Shown here: positions 38,801 through 53,800 of the stretch, in pieces
How positions within the stretch are numbered: the stretch's first letter is position 1
Layout of the letters: the number at the start of each line of letters is the position of its first letter
Origin: Gigantopelta aegis
Lineage: Eukaryota; Mollusca; Gastropoda; Neomphalida; Peltospiridae
DNA: 64,000 nucleotides
Reading direction: 5' to 3'
Assembly: GCF_016097555.1 (NCBI RefSeq)
Contig: NC_054704.1
Location: 99,832,343 to 99,896,342, forward strand
Notes under the pieces: model-generated
Seen by the model: the letters and a program-made list of their open reading frames with translations, nothing else
Databases searched by the model: none
What the model was told of the DNA's origin: nothing
Position numbers and translations under genes: made by a program

Positions 38801-41800
38801 CCACTAGAGGATGGATGGATGGATGGATGGTAAAGTTTGTTTTATTTAAAGACGCCACTAGAGGATGGTTGGATGGATGGATGGTAAAGTTTGTTTTATT
38901 TAAAGACGCCACTAGAGGATGGATGGATGGATGGATGGTAAAGTTTGTTTTATTTAAAGACGCCACTAGAGGATGGATGGATGGATGGATGGATGGTAAA
39001 GTTTGTTTTATTTAAAGACGCCACTAGAGGATGGTTGGATGGATGGATGGATGGTAAAGTTTGTTTTATTTAAAGACGCCACTAGAGGATGGATGGATGG
39101 ATGGATGGTAAAGTTTGTTTTATTTAAAGACGCCACTAGAGGATGGATGGATGGATGGATGGTAAAGTTTGTTTTATTTAAAGACGCCACTAGAGGATGG
39201 TTGGATGGATGGATGGTAAAGTTTGTTTTATTTAAAGACGCCACTAGAGGATGGATGGATGGATGGATGGTAAAGTTTGTTTTATTTAAAGACGCCACTA
39301 GAGGATGGTTGGATGGATGGATGGTAAAGTTTGTTTTATTTAAAGACGCCACTAGAGGATGGTTGGATGGATGGATGGATGGTAAAGTTTGTTTTATTTA
39401 AAGACGCCACTAGAGGATGGATGGATGGATGGATGGTAAAGTTTGTTTTATTTAAAGACGCCACTAGAGGAGGATGGATGGATGGATGGATGGTAAAGTT
39501 TGTTTTATTTAAAGACGCCACTAGAGGATGGATGGATGGATGGATGGATGGTAAAGTTTGTTTTATTTAAAGACGCCACTAGAGGATGGATGGATGGATG
39601 GATGGTAAAGTTTGTTTTATTTAAAGACGCCACTAGAGGATGGTTGGATGGATGGATGGATGGTAAAGTTTGTTTTATTTAAAGACGCCACTAGAGGATG
39701 GTTGGATGGATGGATGGATGGTAAAGTTTGTTTTATTTAAAGACGCCACTAGAGGATGGATGGATGGATGGATGGTAAAGTTTGTTTTATTTAAAGACGC
39801 CACTAGAGGATGGATGGATGGATGGATGGATGGTAAAGTTTGTTTTATTTAAAGACGCCACTAGAGGATGGATGGATGGATGGATGGTAAAGTTTGTTTT
39901 ATTTAAAGACGCCACTAGAGGATGGATGGATGGATGGATGGTAAAGTTTGTTTTATTTAAAGACGCCACTAGAGGATGGTTGGATGGATGGATGGATGGT
40001 AAAGTTTGTTTTATTAAAGACGCCACTAAAGTTTGTTTTTGTTTTATTTAAAGACGCCACTAGAGGATGGATGGATGGATGGATGGTAAAGTTTGTTTTA
40101 TTTAAAGACGCCACTAGAGGATGGATGGATGGATGGATGGTAAAGTTTGTTTTATTTAAAGACGCCACTAGAGGATGGATGGATGGATGGATGGTAAAGT
40201 TTGTTTTATTTAAAGACGCCACTAGAGGATGGATGGATGGATGGATGGATGGTAAAGTTTGTTTTATTTAAAGACGCCACTAGAGGATGGATGGATGGAT
40301 GGATGGATGGTAAAGTTTGTTTTATTTAAAGACGCCACTAGAGGATGGATGGATGGATGGATGGATGGTAAAGTTTGTTTTATTTAAAGACGCCACTAGA
40401 GGATGGATGGATGGATGGATGGATGGTAAAGTTTGTTTTATTTAAAGACGCCACTAGAGGATGGTTGGATGGATGGATGGTAAAGTTTGTTTTATTTAAA
40501 GACGCCACTAGAGGATGGATGGATGGATGGATGGATGGTAAAGTTTGTTTTATTTAAAGACGCCACTAGAGGATGGTTGGATGGATGGATGGATGGTAAA
40601 GTTTGTTTTATTTAAAGACGCCACTAGAGGATGGATGGATGGATGGATGGTAAAGTTTGTTTTATTTAAAGACGCCACTAGAGGATGGTTGGATGGATGG
40701 ATGGATGGTAAAGTTTGTTTTATTTAAAGACGCCACTAGAGGATGGATGGATGGATGGATGGATGGTAAAGTTTGTTTTATTTAAAGACGCCACTAGAGG
40801 ATGGTTGGATGGATGGATGGATGGTAAAGTTTGTTTTATTTAAAGACGCCACTAGAGGATGGATGGATGGATGGATGGTAAAGTTTGTTTTATTTAAAGA
40901 CGCCACTAGAGGATGGTTGGATGGATGGATGGATGGTAAAGTTTGTTTTATTTAAAGACGCCACTAGAGGATGGATGGATGGATGGATGGTAAAGTTTGT
41001 TTTATTTAAAGACGCCACTAGAGGATGGATGGATGGATGGATGGTAAAGTTTGTTTTATTTAAAGACGCCACTAGAGGATGGTTGGATGGATGGATGGAT
41101 GGTAAAGTTTGTTTTATTTAAAGACGCCACTAGAGGATGGATGGATGGATGGATGGATGGTAAAGTTTGTTTTATTTAAAGACGCCACTAGAGGATGGAT
41201 GGATGGATGGATGGTAAAGTTTGTTTTATTTAAAGACGCCACTAGAGGATGGATGGATGGATGGATGGTAAAGTTTGTTTTATTTAAAGACGCCACTAGA
41301 GGATGGATGGATGGATGGATGGATGGTAAAGTTTGTTTTATTTAAAGACGCCACTAGAGGATGGATGGATGGATGGATGGTAAAGTTTGTTTTATTTAAA
41401 GACGCCACTAGAGGATGGTTGGATGGATGGATGGATGGTAAAGTTTGTTTTATTTAAAGACGCCACTAGAGGATGGATGGATGGATGGATGGTAAAGTTT
41501 GTTTTATTTAAAGACGCCACTAGAGGATGGTTGGATGGATGGATGGATGGTAAAGTTTGTTTTATTTAAAGACGCCACTAGAGGATGGTTGGATGGATGG
41601 ATGGATGGTAAAGTTTGTTTTATTTAAAGACGCCACTAGAGGATGGATGGATGGATGGATGGTAAAGTTTGTTTTATTTAAAGACGCCACTAGAGGATGG
41701 ATGGATGGATGGATGGATGGTAAAGTTTGTTTTATTTAAAGACGCCACTAGAGGATGGTGGATGGATGGATGGATGGTAAAGTTTGTTTTATTTAAAGAC

Positions 41801-44800
41801 GCCACTAGAGGATGGATGGATGGATGGATGGTAAAGTTTGTTTTATTTAAAGACGCCACTAGAGGATGGATGGATGGATGGATGGTAAAGTTTGTTTTAT
41901 TTAAAGACGCCACTAGAGGATGGATGGATGGATGGATGGATGGTAAAGTTTGTTTTATTTAAAGACGCCACTAGAGGATGGATGGATGGATGGATGGATG
42001 GTAAAGTTTGTTTTATTTAAAGACGCCACTAGAGGATGGATGGATGGATGGATGGATGGTAAAGTTTGTTTTATTTAAAGACGCCACTAGAGGATGGATG
42101 GATGGATGGATGGTAAAGTTTGTTTTATTTAAAGACGCCACTAGAGGATGGATGGATGGATGGATGGTAAAGTTTGTTTTATTTAAAGACGCCACTAGAG
42201 GATGGATGGATGGATGGATGGATGGTAAAGTTTGTTTTATTTAAAGACGCCACTAGAGGATGGATGGATGGATGGATGGATGGTAAAGTTTGTTTTATTT
42301 AAAGACGCCACTAGAGGATGGATGGATGGATGGATGGTAAAGTTTGTTTTATTTAAAGACGCCACTAGAGGATGGATGGATGGATGGATGGATGGTAAAG
42401 TTTGTTTTATTTAAAGACGCCACTAGAGGATGGATGGATGGATGGATGGTAAAGTTTGTTTTATTTAAAGACGCCACTAGAGGATGGATGGATGGATGGA
42501 TGGTAAAGTTTGTTTTATTTAAAGACGCCACTAGAGGATGGATGGATGGATGGATGGTAAAGTTTGTTTTATTTAAAGACGCCACTAGAGGATGGATGGA
42601 TGGATGGATGGTAAAGTTTGTTTTATTTAAAGACGCCACTAGAGGATGGTGGATGGATGGATGGATGGTAAAGTTTGTTTTATTTAAAGACGCCACTAGA
42701 GGATGGATGGATGGATGGATGGTAAAGTTTGTTTTATTTAAAGACGCCACTAGAGGATGGTTGGATGGATGGATGGTAAAGTTTGTTTTATTTAAAGACG
42801 CCACTAGAGGATGGATGGATGGATGGATGGATGGTAAAGTTTGTTTTATTTAAAGACGCCACTAGAGGATGGTTGGATGGATGGATGGATGGTAAAGTTT
42901 GTTTTATTTAAAGACGCCACTAGAGGATGGATGGATGGATGGATGGTAAAGTTTGTTTTATTTAAAGACGCCACTAGAGGATGGTTGGATGGATGGATGG
43001 ATGGTAAAGTTTGTTTTATTTAAAGACGCCACTAGAGGATGGTTGGATGGATGGATGGATGGTAAAGTTTGTTTTATTTAAAGACGCCACTAGAGGATGG
43101 ATGGATGGATGGATGGATGGTAAAGTTTGTTTTATTTAAAGACGCCACTAGAGGATGGTTGGATGGATGGATGGATGGTAAAGTTTGTTTTATTTAAAGA
43201 CGCCACTAGAGGATGGATGGATGGATGGATGGTAAAGTTTGTTTTATTTAAAGACGCCACTAGAGGATGGTTGGATGGATGGATGGTAAAGTTTGTTTTA
43301 TTTAAAGACGCCACTAGAGGATGGATGGATGGATGGATGGATGGTAAAGTTTGTTTTATTTAAAGACGCCACTAGAGGATGGATGGATGGATGGATGGAT
43401 GGTAAAGTTTGTTTTATTTAAAGACGCCACTAGAGGATGGATGGATGGATGGATGGATGGTAAAGTTTGTTTTATTTAAAGACGCCACTAGAGGATGGAT
43501 GGATGGATGGATGGATGGTAAAGTTTGTTTTATTTAAAGACGCCACTAGAGGATGGTTGGATGGATGGATGGTAAAGTTTGTTTTATTTAAAGACGCCAC
43601 TAGAGGATGGATGGATGGATGGATGGTAAAGTTTGTTTTATTTAAAGACGCCACTAGAGGATGGTTGGATGGATGGATGGATGGTAAAGTTTGTTTTATT
43701 TAAAGACGCCACTAGAGGATGGATGGATGGATGGATGGTAAAGTTTGTTTTATTTAAAGACGCCACTAGAGGATGGATGGATGGATGGATGGTAAAGTTT
43801 GTTTTATTTAAAGACGCCACTAGAGGATGGTTGGATGGATGGATGGATGGTAAAGTTTGTTTTATTTAAAGACGCCACTAGAGGATGGATGGATGGATGG
43901 ATGGTAAAGTTTGTTTTATTTAAAGACGCCACTAGAGGATGGATGGATGGATGGATGGATAAAGTTTGTTTTATTTAAAGACGCCACTAGAGGATGGTTG
44001 GATGGATGGATGGATGGTAAAGTTTGTTTTATTTAAAGACGCCACTAGAGGATGGATGGATGGATGGATGGTAAAGTTTGTTTTATTTAAAGACGCCACT
44101 AGAGGATGGATGGATGGATGGATGGTAAAGTTTGTTTTATTTAAAGACGCCACTAGAGGATGGATGGATGGATGGATGGATGGTAAAGTTTGTTTTATTT
44201 AAAGACGCCACTAGAGGATGGATGGATGGATGGATGGATGGTAAAGTTTGTTTTATTTAAAGACGCCACTAGAGGATGGATGGATGGATGGATGGATGGT
44301 AAAGTTTGTTTTATTTAAAGACGCCACTAGAGGATGGATGGATGGATGGATGGATGGTAAAGTTTGTTTTATTTAAAGACGCCACTAGAGGATGGATGGA
44401 TGGATGGATGGTAAAGTTTGTTTTATTTAAAGACGCCACTAGAGGATGGATGGATGGATGGATGGTAAAGTTTGTTTTATTTAAAGACGCCACTAGAGGA
44501 TGGTTGGATGGATGGATGGTAAAGTTTGTTTTATTTAAAGACGCCACTAGAGGATGGATGGATGGATGGATGGTAAAGTTTGTTTTATTTAAAGACGCCA
44601 CTAGAGGATGGATGGATGGATGGATGGTAAAGTTTGTTTTATTTAAAGACGCCACTAGAGGATGGATGGATGGATGGATGGTAAAGTTTGTTTTATTTAA
44701 AGACGCCACTAGAGGATGGATGGATGGATGGATGGTAAAGTTTGTTTTATTTAAAGACGCCACTAGAGGATGGTTGGATGGATGGATGGTAAAGTTTGTT

Positions 44801-47800
44801 TTATTTAAAGACGCCACTAGAGGATGGATGGATGGATGGATGGATGGTAAAGTTTGTTTTATTTAAAGACGCCACTAGAGGATGGATGGATGGATGGATG
44901 GATGGTAAAGTTTGTTTTATTTAAAGACGCCACTAGAGGATGGATGGATGGATGGATGGATGGTAAAGTTTGTTTTATTTAAAGACGCCACTAGAGGATG
45001 GATGGATGGATGGATGGTAAAGTTTGTTTTATTTAAAGACGCCACTAGAGGATGGATGGATGGATGGATGGTAAAGTTTGTTTTATTTAAAGACGCCACT
45101 AGAGGATGGATGGATGGATGGATGGATGGTAAAGTTTGTTTTATTTAAAGACGCCACTAGAGGATGGATGGATGGATGGATGGATGGTAAAGTTTGTTTT
45201 ATTTAAAGACGCCACTAGAGGATGGTTGGATGGATGGATGGTAAAGTTTGTTTTATTTAAAGACGCCACTAGAGGATGGATGGATGGATGGATGGTAAAG
45301 TTTGTTTTATTTAAAGACGCCACTAGAGGATGGTTGGATGGATGGATGGATGGTAAAGTTTGTTTTATTTAAAGACGCCACTAGAGGATGGATGGATGGA
45401 TGGATGGTAAAGTTTGTTTTATTTAAAGACGCCACTAGAGGATGGATGGATGGATGGATGGTAAAGTTTGTTTTATTTAAAGACGCCACTAGAGGATGGT
45501 TGGATGGATGGATGGATGGTAAAGTTTGTTTTATTTAAAGACGCCACTAGAGGATGGATGGATGGATGGATGGTAAAGTTTGTTTTATTTAAAGACGCCA
45601 CTAGAGGATGGATGGATGGATGGATGGTAAAGTTTGTTTTATTTAAAGACGCCACTAGAGGATGGATGGATGGATGGATGGTAAAGTTTGTTTTATTTAA
45701 AGACGCCACTAGAGGATGGATGGATGGATGGATGGTAAAGTTTGTTTTATTTAAAGACGCCACTAGAGGATGGATGGGGATGGATGGATGGTAAAGTTTG
45801 TTTTATTTAAAGACGCCACTAGAGGATGGATGGATGGATGGATGGTAAAGTTTGTTTTATTTAAAGACGCCACTAGAGGATGGTTGGATGGATGGATGGT
45901 AAAGTTTGTTTTATTTAAAGACGCCACTAGAGGATGGATGGATGGATGGATGGTAAAGTTTGTTTTATTTAAAGACGCCACTAGAGGATGGATGGATGGA
46001 TGGATGGTAAAGTTTGTTTTATTTAAAGACGCCACTAGAGGATGGATGGATGGATGGATGGTAAAGTTTGTTTTATTTAAAGACGCCACTAGAGGATGGT
46101 TGGATGGATGGATGGATGGTAAAGTTTGTTTTATTTAAAGACGCCACTAGAGGATGGATGGATGGATGGATGGTAAAGTTTGTTTTATTTAAAGACGCCA
46201 CTAGAGGATGGATGGATGGATGGATGGTAAAGTTTGTTTTATTTAAAGACGCCACTAGAGGATGGATGGATGGATGGATGGATGGTAAAGTTTGTTTTAT
46301 TTAAAGACGCCACTAGAGGATGGATGGATGGATGGATGGATGGTAAAGTTTGTTTTATTTAAAGATGCCTGGATGAATGTATGAATGGTTTAATGACACC
46401 CAAGCACAAAAAGGTATAAGTAACGGGAGATTTTAAAAACAAATGAAATACATAATTGTCACGTCATTGAATTTAGCTTGATGTACAATGCTAAACCTTC
46501 TTTGTCTTAGTATATTTGAAAGAGAACAGCACTCATATGACATAAGTTTTATTGGTATTTATTAGCTTTTTTTTTTTTTAAATACATAAAATAATTTGGC
46601 CTAACTACCCATCTCAGCACATAAAGTAGGGAAATGTATCAGATTCTATAAATATGTATATAAACATAAAGGTAAACAATTATTAAAAAAACAAAAAAAA
46701 ACACCTAAAGCTAAAAACCAGAAAGTAATAAAGTCTTCTGAAAGCATATGGTAAGTCATAAATATTCATGTGTGACACTAAACCATGAATATTCATGGTG
46801 CGACTCACTTGCACTTTTTATTGCACCGTGGTGGTTTTGTGCTTTTCTCTCGCCCACATGGCACAGTAATGGTCGTAGCTTTACAGAAACAGCTGATGTC
46901 GACGGTGAGAGGGCATGGATAACAAGTACCTACAAAGGATAATTTTTTTTTTTTTAAATAACAGTTTTATTATCGAATAAATCTACAATCATTACACATA
47001 TAGAAATTTTAAATTGTTATATATAGTATCATAAAATGGCCTCAAATCAGAGCTGTCAGTATTTTTAATAAGAACTGAAGGTAAAAACAAAAAACTACTT
47101 ATAAGTATTTTTAAAATGATAATCTGCTAGAGAACTCACAAGCTTCTCAATTTTTAAAAAACTAGATGTCGTGGAATGTAATTCACAGCATTCTATAAGT
47201 AGAATTCATTAGAACAAATACAGGCATTCTTAACGCAAAGCTAAAGTAATACATGACCCCTATCCAGCACATTTCATTTCAACTTATTTTCGTGGTTATA
47301 TCCAATTAAGGTTCAAGCATGCTGTCCTGGGCACCCACCTCAGCTATCTGGGCTGTCATTCCAGGACAGTGGGTTAGTTATTAGTTGGTTAGTGATTAGT
47401 GAGAGAGAAGAGGGTGTAGTGGCCTTATACCTACCCACTGAGCCCTTAAGAACTCGCACTGGGTTGGAGCTGGTACCGGGCTGCGAACCCTGTACCTACC
47501 AGCCTGTAGTCCGTTGGCTGGTATCGAGTACAACAAATCTCCTGTTCAAGGGCAATAACTCTGTCAAACATTGATAAATTCCATATTTGACAGTTATGGC
47601 CTTTAAACAAATTCCTATAAGAGTCAAACTTAACTGACCATATCTCTGTCAAAAATGGGTAACTCCTACACACAAAAATGGCTAACTCCCCATGAAAGTC
47701 AAACTTCAGGTGTACTCTACTTGATAAACCTACACACAAAAATGGCTAACTCCCCATGAAAGTCAAACTTCAGGAGTACTCTACTTGATAAACCTACACA

Positions 47801-50800
47801 CAAAAATGGCTAACTCCCCATGAAAGTCAAACTTCAGGTGTACTCTACTTGATAAACCTACACACAAAAATGGCTAACTCCCCATGAAAGTCAAACTTCA
47901 GGTGTACTCTACTTGATAAACCTACACACAAAAATGGCTAACTCCCCATGAAAGTCAAACTTCAGGTGTACTCTACTTGATAAACCTACACACAAAAATG
48001 GCTAACTCCCCATGAAAGTCAAACTTCAGGTGTACTCTACTTGATAAACCTACACACAAAAATGGCTAACTCCCCATGAAAGTCAAACTTCAGGTGTACT
48101 CTACTTGATAAACCTACACACAAAAATGGCTAACTCCCCATGAAAGTCAAACTTCAGGTGTACTCTACTTGATAAACCTACACACAAAAATGGCTAACTC
48201 CCCATGAAAGTCAAACTTCAGGTGTACTCTACTTGATAAACCTACACACAAAAATGGCTAACTCCCCATGAAAGTCAAACTTCAGGCTCTACTTGATAAA
48301 CCTACACACAAAAATGGCTAACTCCCCATGAAAGTCAAACTTCAGGTGTACTCTACTTGATAAACCTACACACAAAAATGGCTAACTCCCCATGAAAGTC
48401 AAACTTCAGGTGTACTCTACTTGATAAACCTACACACAAAAATGGCTAACTCCCCATGAAAGTCAAACTTCAGGTGTACTCTACTTGATAAACCTACACA
48501 CAAAAATGGCTAACTCCCCATGAAAGTCAAACTTCAGGTGTACTCTACTTGATAAACCTACACACAAAAATGGCTAACTCCCCATGAAAGTCAAACTTCA
48601 GGTGTACTCTACTTGATAAACCTACACACAAAAATGGCTAACTCCCCATGAAAGTCAAACTTCAGGTGTACTCTACTTGATAAACCTACACACAAAAATG
48701 GCTAACTCCCCATGAAAGTCAAACTTCAGGAGTACTCTACTTGATAAACCTACACACAAAAATGGCTACTCCCCATGATCAAAGGTGTACTCTACTTGAT
48801 AAACCTACACACAAAAATGGCTAACTCCCCATGAAAGTCAAACTTCAGGTGTACTCTACTTGATAAACCTACACACAAAAATGGCTAACTCCCCATGAAA
48901 GTCAAACTTCAGGTGTACTCTACTTGATAAACCTACACACAAAAATGGCTAACTCCCCATGAAAGTCAAACTTCAGGTGTACTCTACTTGATAAACCTAC
49001 ACACAAAAATGGCTAACTCCCCATGAAAGTCAAACTTCAGGTGTACTCTACTTGATAAACCTACACACAAAAATGGCTAACTCCCCATGAAAGTCAAACT
49101 TCAGGAGTACTCTACTTGATAAACCTACACACAAAAATGGCTAACTCCCCATGAAAGTCAAACTTCAGGTGTACTCTACTTGATAAACCTACACACAAAA
49201 ATGGCTAACTCCCCATGAAAGTCAAACTTCAGGTGTACTCTACTTGATAAACCTACACACAAAAATGGCTAACTCCCCATGAAAGTCAAACTTCAGGTGT
49301 ACTCTACTTGATAAACCTACACACAACATTTTAGCTCAATATCTTGAGGCACTGTGAGTTAAAAAAAAAGAGTCATTTGAGCCGGGGTTTTGACCCTCGA
49401 AATCCCCTCTATACACAAACCTGCTTTTTAATTTGTTTTAATGAACACAGTAAACCTACCTCTATGGCACCGACTGGCACATTTGTGATTCCTGCAACCC
49501 AGATTCTTTCCACAGATCTGTTCACACGGAGGACAGTTCCCATCACAGCACTACAAACATAAACACATAACAGTGTAATCTCAATGTGACCATCATCATT
49601 TCTTTACACAAGAATTAAGAAGTAGTAAATATCTTTCCTAACATCCCCTTTTTTATTCTGTGTTTATATGTTCTTTTTAAAATGTGTGCTCCTTAACTGC
49701 TATAACAGAAGTAGATGATATCTGTGTAATTAGACAAGCAAAAAATACTAGACAAATGCAAGTAAAAATTCTGTCATGACAAGTCAAAAAATATATCAAC
49801 AGTCTGATGGGCAACCTTTTTCTAAGCATATAAATTATTTCAATTAGAACTATATTAAAAAATGAAAATCAAAACCCCCACAACAACAACAAAAGCTATT
49901 GAAGACTAGGTCCCCCAAGGTGGTATGATCCTATGAACCAAGCACCTCAGGTGAGCTCTCTATCGACTGAACTAGATCTCACCGACTGAACTAGATCTCA
50001 CCGACTGAACTAGATCTCACCGACTTAACCACTACACCATCTATAGGCCACTCATCACAAACACTAACCTTCCTCTTGCATTGATGTTTGCCGCAGTCTC
50101 GGTAGTTGGTACATTTAATATCACACAGATACTCCTTACTGCAGGGAACTTCCTTCTGGCGCTGGCCACAACGACAACACTTTTGAGCAACTTGCAAACA
50201 CTGAAAGGTAATTGGTATATGATTTTATGCTGTCGGTTATTAAGATGATTGGACTTCTCAGCATGAGAAACAATACATACTGTGATAGGGTTAAAAGTTA
50301 GTTTCTTTTGTTTAACACCACCACTAGAGCACATTCATTTATTAATCATTGGCTATTGGATGTCAAACATTTGGTAATTTTGACATATAGTCTTAGAGGA
50401 AACCTGGTGCATTTTTCCATTAGCAGCAAGGGATCTTTTATATGCACTCTCACGCAGACAGGAATATGATAGAGCTGATTATTAAGACAGTTCATGTATA
50501 GCAACATAAAACATGGGTATGCTGTATAACAACACGTAGCATACTATACTATTTACAAAAGTATCAACAATATTTTGAGGAAGGAAGGAAATGTTTCATT
50601 TAACGACGCACACAACACATTTTATTTACAGTTATATGGCGTCAGACATATGGTTAAGAACCACACAGATATTGAAGGAGGAAACCCGCTGTCACCACTT
50701 CATGGGCTACTCTTTTCGATTCGCAGCAAGGGATCTTTTATATGTACCATCCCATAGACAGGATAGCACATACCACAGCCATTGATCAATCTGATTAAAA

Positions 50801-53800
50801 TTAGTTCTACTGGTCTACCAGTAGATCTAACAGCATTGCGTGGACTCCCATGTCCAGGTGACATTTCATCTATAAATCACAATTTAAATATCGACCAATT
50901 ACACTTCGCTTTTTATAAAGTTATTCGGGAGCATACAAATTCTAAAAATATCGGGTGAGACTATTTATGCAATAGGCGAACTTGTTGGTCTATTTCAACA
51001 TTGAAAAAACAGGGTGAAAAGTGCAGTAATAAACTCTGGATTGTATACTAGTATAAACAGATTTTATGGCTATACCATCACGTTTTTTTTTTCATCTTGA
51101 AACAAATTTTATATTGAAATTAGTTTCCGGCAAACTTCGTAATTCACCCAAATGTTTTCAAATTCTTTCAAATCACTGGCATGATTTTGCAAGTAAGATT
51201 TTGATTGGTCAGATGAAAGGTTAACTGGACATGAGCTCCAACGGGCTGCTGTTAGATCCACATGTAATAGTGGAGCTAATTTTAATTAGATTAGGCCTTT
51301 GATGTTCCAGTCGTGGTGCACTGGCTGGAGCGAGAAATAGCCCAATGGGCCCACTGATGGGGATCAATCCCAAACCGGCCGCACATCAATCTAGTGCTTT
51401 ACCACTGGGCTACGTCTCGCCCTGATATTTTGAGGAATGCTTGTAACAAAATGAAGAAAATACATGATACATGTTGAATTGCATAAACCTTGAAATAAAC
51501 CGTAATGAAATACAAGTCGATTCCTTTGCTGGAGCCAAGCCAGAAAGTTCAGAGTTCAGAGAGTAAGTCGAAGAAAAGACTTCCAACTGACAAAGGATAC
51601 AGTAGGCCTACAAGCAGGGTGTATATTATTATTATTATTTACATTTATTTATTATTACAGTGCATCCCAAGTATACGACAGAAATATGACAGTACAATCA
51701 CCATGGAGTCCAGTAACATACAAAATGCAGTTTAATCTCACCGGTCCACAGGACCCGAGGTGGCAGCGCTGAGTGCAGGCATGCCGACCACAGGCTAACA
51801 CTTTCCCACACGTATCTCCACACGTCGGTATGTCTTCAGTACAAGGCAGGCTATATTCTAGCAATAGAAACAGAACATCAAAGATTATTTCTCAAAACAA
51901 ATGGGTTATTAAATAAATACCTCAAAATAGGAGGCTGCATGAGAAAAGTAAGTGGCTATATTTACTGAATGCAGAGGGGTTTATAACTGTAAGCATGAAA
52001 TATAAACAGTGGTAGACAGAAATAGCTGCCAAATATTGCAGCCTTCCACATACTAAAGAATACACCGCCTCTACATACAGCGTGTAGAAAAATAATTTAA
52101 ATGTCAAATTAAGGAAGGAACGAAATGTTTTATTTAACGACGCACTCAACACATTTTATTTTATGGTTATATGGCATCAGACATATGGTTAAGGACCACA
52201 CAGAAGAAACCTGCTGTCACCACTTCATGGGCTACTCTTTTCAATTCGCAGCAAGGGATCTTTTATATGCACCATCCCATAGACAGGATAGCACATACCA
52301 CGGCCTTTGATATACCAGTCGTGGTGCACTGGCTGCAACGAAAACTAGCACAATAGGCCCACCAACAGGGATCAATCCCAGACCGACCGCATACTTTACC
52401 ACTGGGCAACGTCCCGCCCTGAAAATGTCAAATTAATGTCATCCATTTGGCTCTAAACAATGCAGGTTAGTTTGGGGAAATTCCACTGACAAAATGTTTA
52501 TTCTGCGAACCAATGCACATCAGGTAAGCACTCTACCACTGAGCTTTATCTAACCACTTGGGAACCATTGAGCTACAGTTATAAATTACTATTAAAAGTT
52601 ACAGTTCAGTTGATTTAAAATGCACCACTAGAGCACACTGATTACTCGTCAGCAACTGGATGTAAAAAACATGGTCTTTGATATACCAGTTGTGGAGCAC
52701 TGGTAGAGATGGGAAAAACCCAAATAGTTCCATCGAGGAGGTTCAATCCTAGAACCCAAGCACATCAGGCAAGTACTCTACCCACTGAGCTGAATCCCAC
52801 CCCAAATGACTGTTATAAGATGATCCACCCCAAATGACTGTTATAAGATGATCCACCCCAAATGACTGTTATAAGATGATCCACCCCAAATGACTGTTAT
52901 AATATGATCCACCCCAGATGACCGTTATAATATGATCCACCCAGATGACTGTTATAATATGATCCACCCCAGATGACTGTTATAAGATGATCCACCCCAA
53001 ATGACTGTTATAAGATGATCCATCCCAAATGACTGTTATAATATGATCCACCCCAAATGTCTGTTATAATATGATCCACCCCAGATGACTGTTATAAGAT
53101 GATCCACCCCAAATGACTGTTATAAGATGATCCATCCCAAATGACTGTTATAATATGATCCACCCCAAATGACTGTTATAAGATGATCCACCCCAAATGA
53201 CTGTAATAAGATGATCCACCCCAAGTTTGCTATCATAATACGTACCGGTTTTACCACATGGACAACTTCTTTTCCCAGACCGAGGACAGGCTCCGCATTT
53301 TCCTGTGTGACATAACGTCTCACAGATATGGTTACCACATTGAAGAGTTCGGCCGCATGGCTAAAAAAGATATTTATATATTATTACAAAAAAACATGAA
53401 AATATGTACCGTTCCAAATCTCTTTTAACTATGTGTGGAAAATAGTGTGTGCTCTCCCTATGATAATGTTACAAAAAAACGTTTATTCACACCATACAAT
53501 AAAACCTTTTTACGAACAGGTGGAAGATCAAAATAAACTAACTAAAAACAAGCAAAACTGCAGCTCAACAACTGAATAAAAATAGAAGCAAAAGAAAGAT
53601 GGTACAAGGAAGGAAGGTTTAATCAAATAATCGGCAGTAGAAGACCAGGAAATTCAGAAAATTGTAGCCACATCATTGGCTGTATGAAGCGAGAGGTCAC
53701 AGGTCTTGAAACTGACATGGAGCAGTCAGCCATTACTATTCAAAATGTTTTCCGATAATCAGTTTTATAAGCCGCTTTTGCTTTTCGTCTTATTTTTGAC

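Noticed and set aside
33979..46304. Many open frames of 60-188 codons reading [18 protein letters not shown] on plus and [16 protein letters not shown] on minus
   Set aside because: They follow from a 54-base period without stops and are cut wherever a 58-base unit occurs. They lie in an NFXL1 intron and are built from SINE tail and microsatellite, so they are not protein genes.
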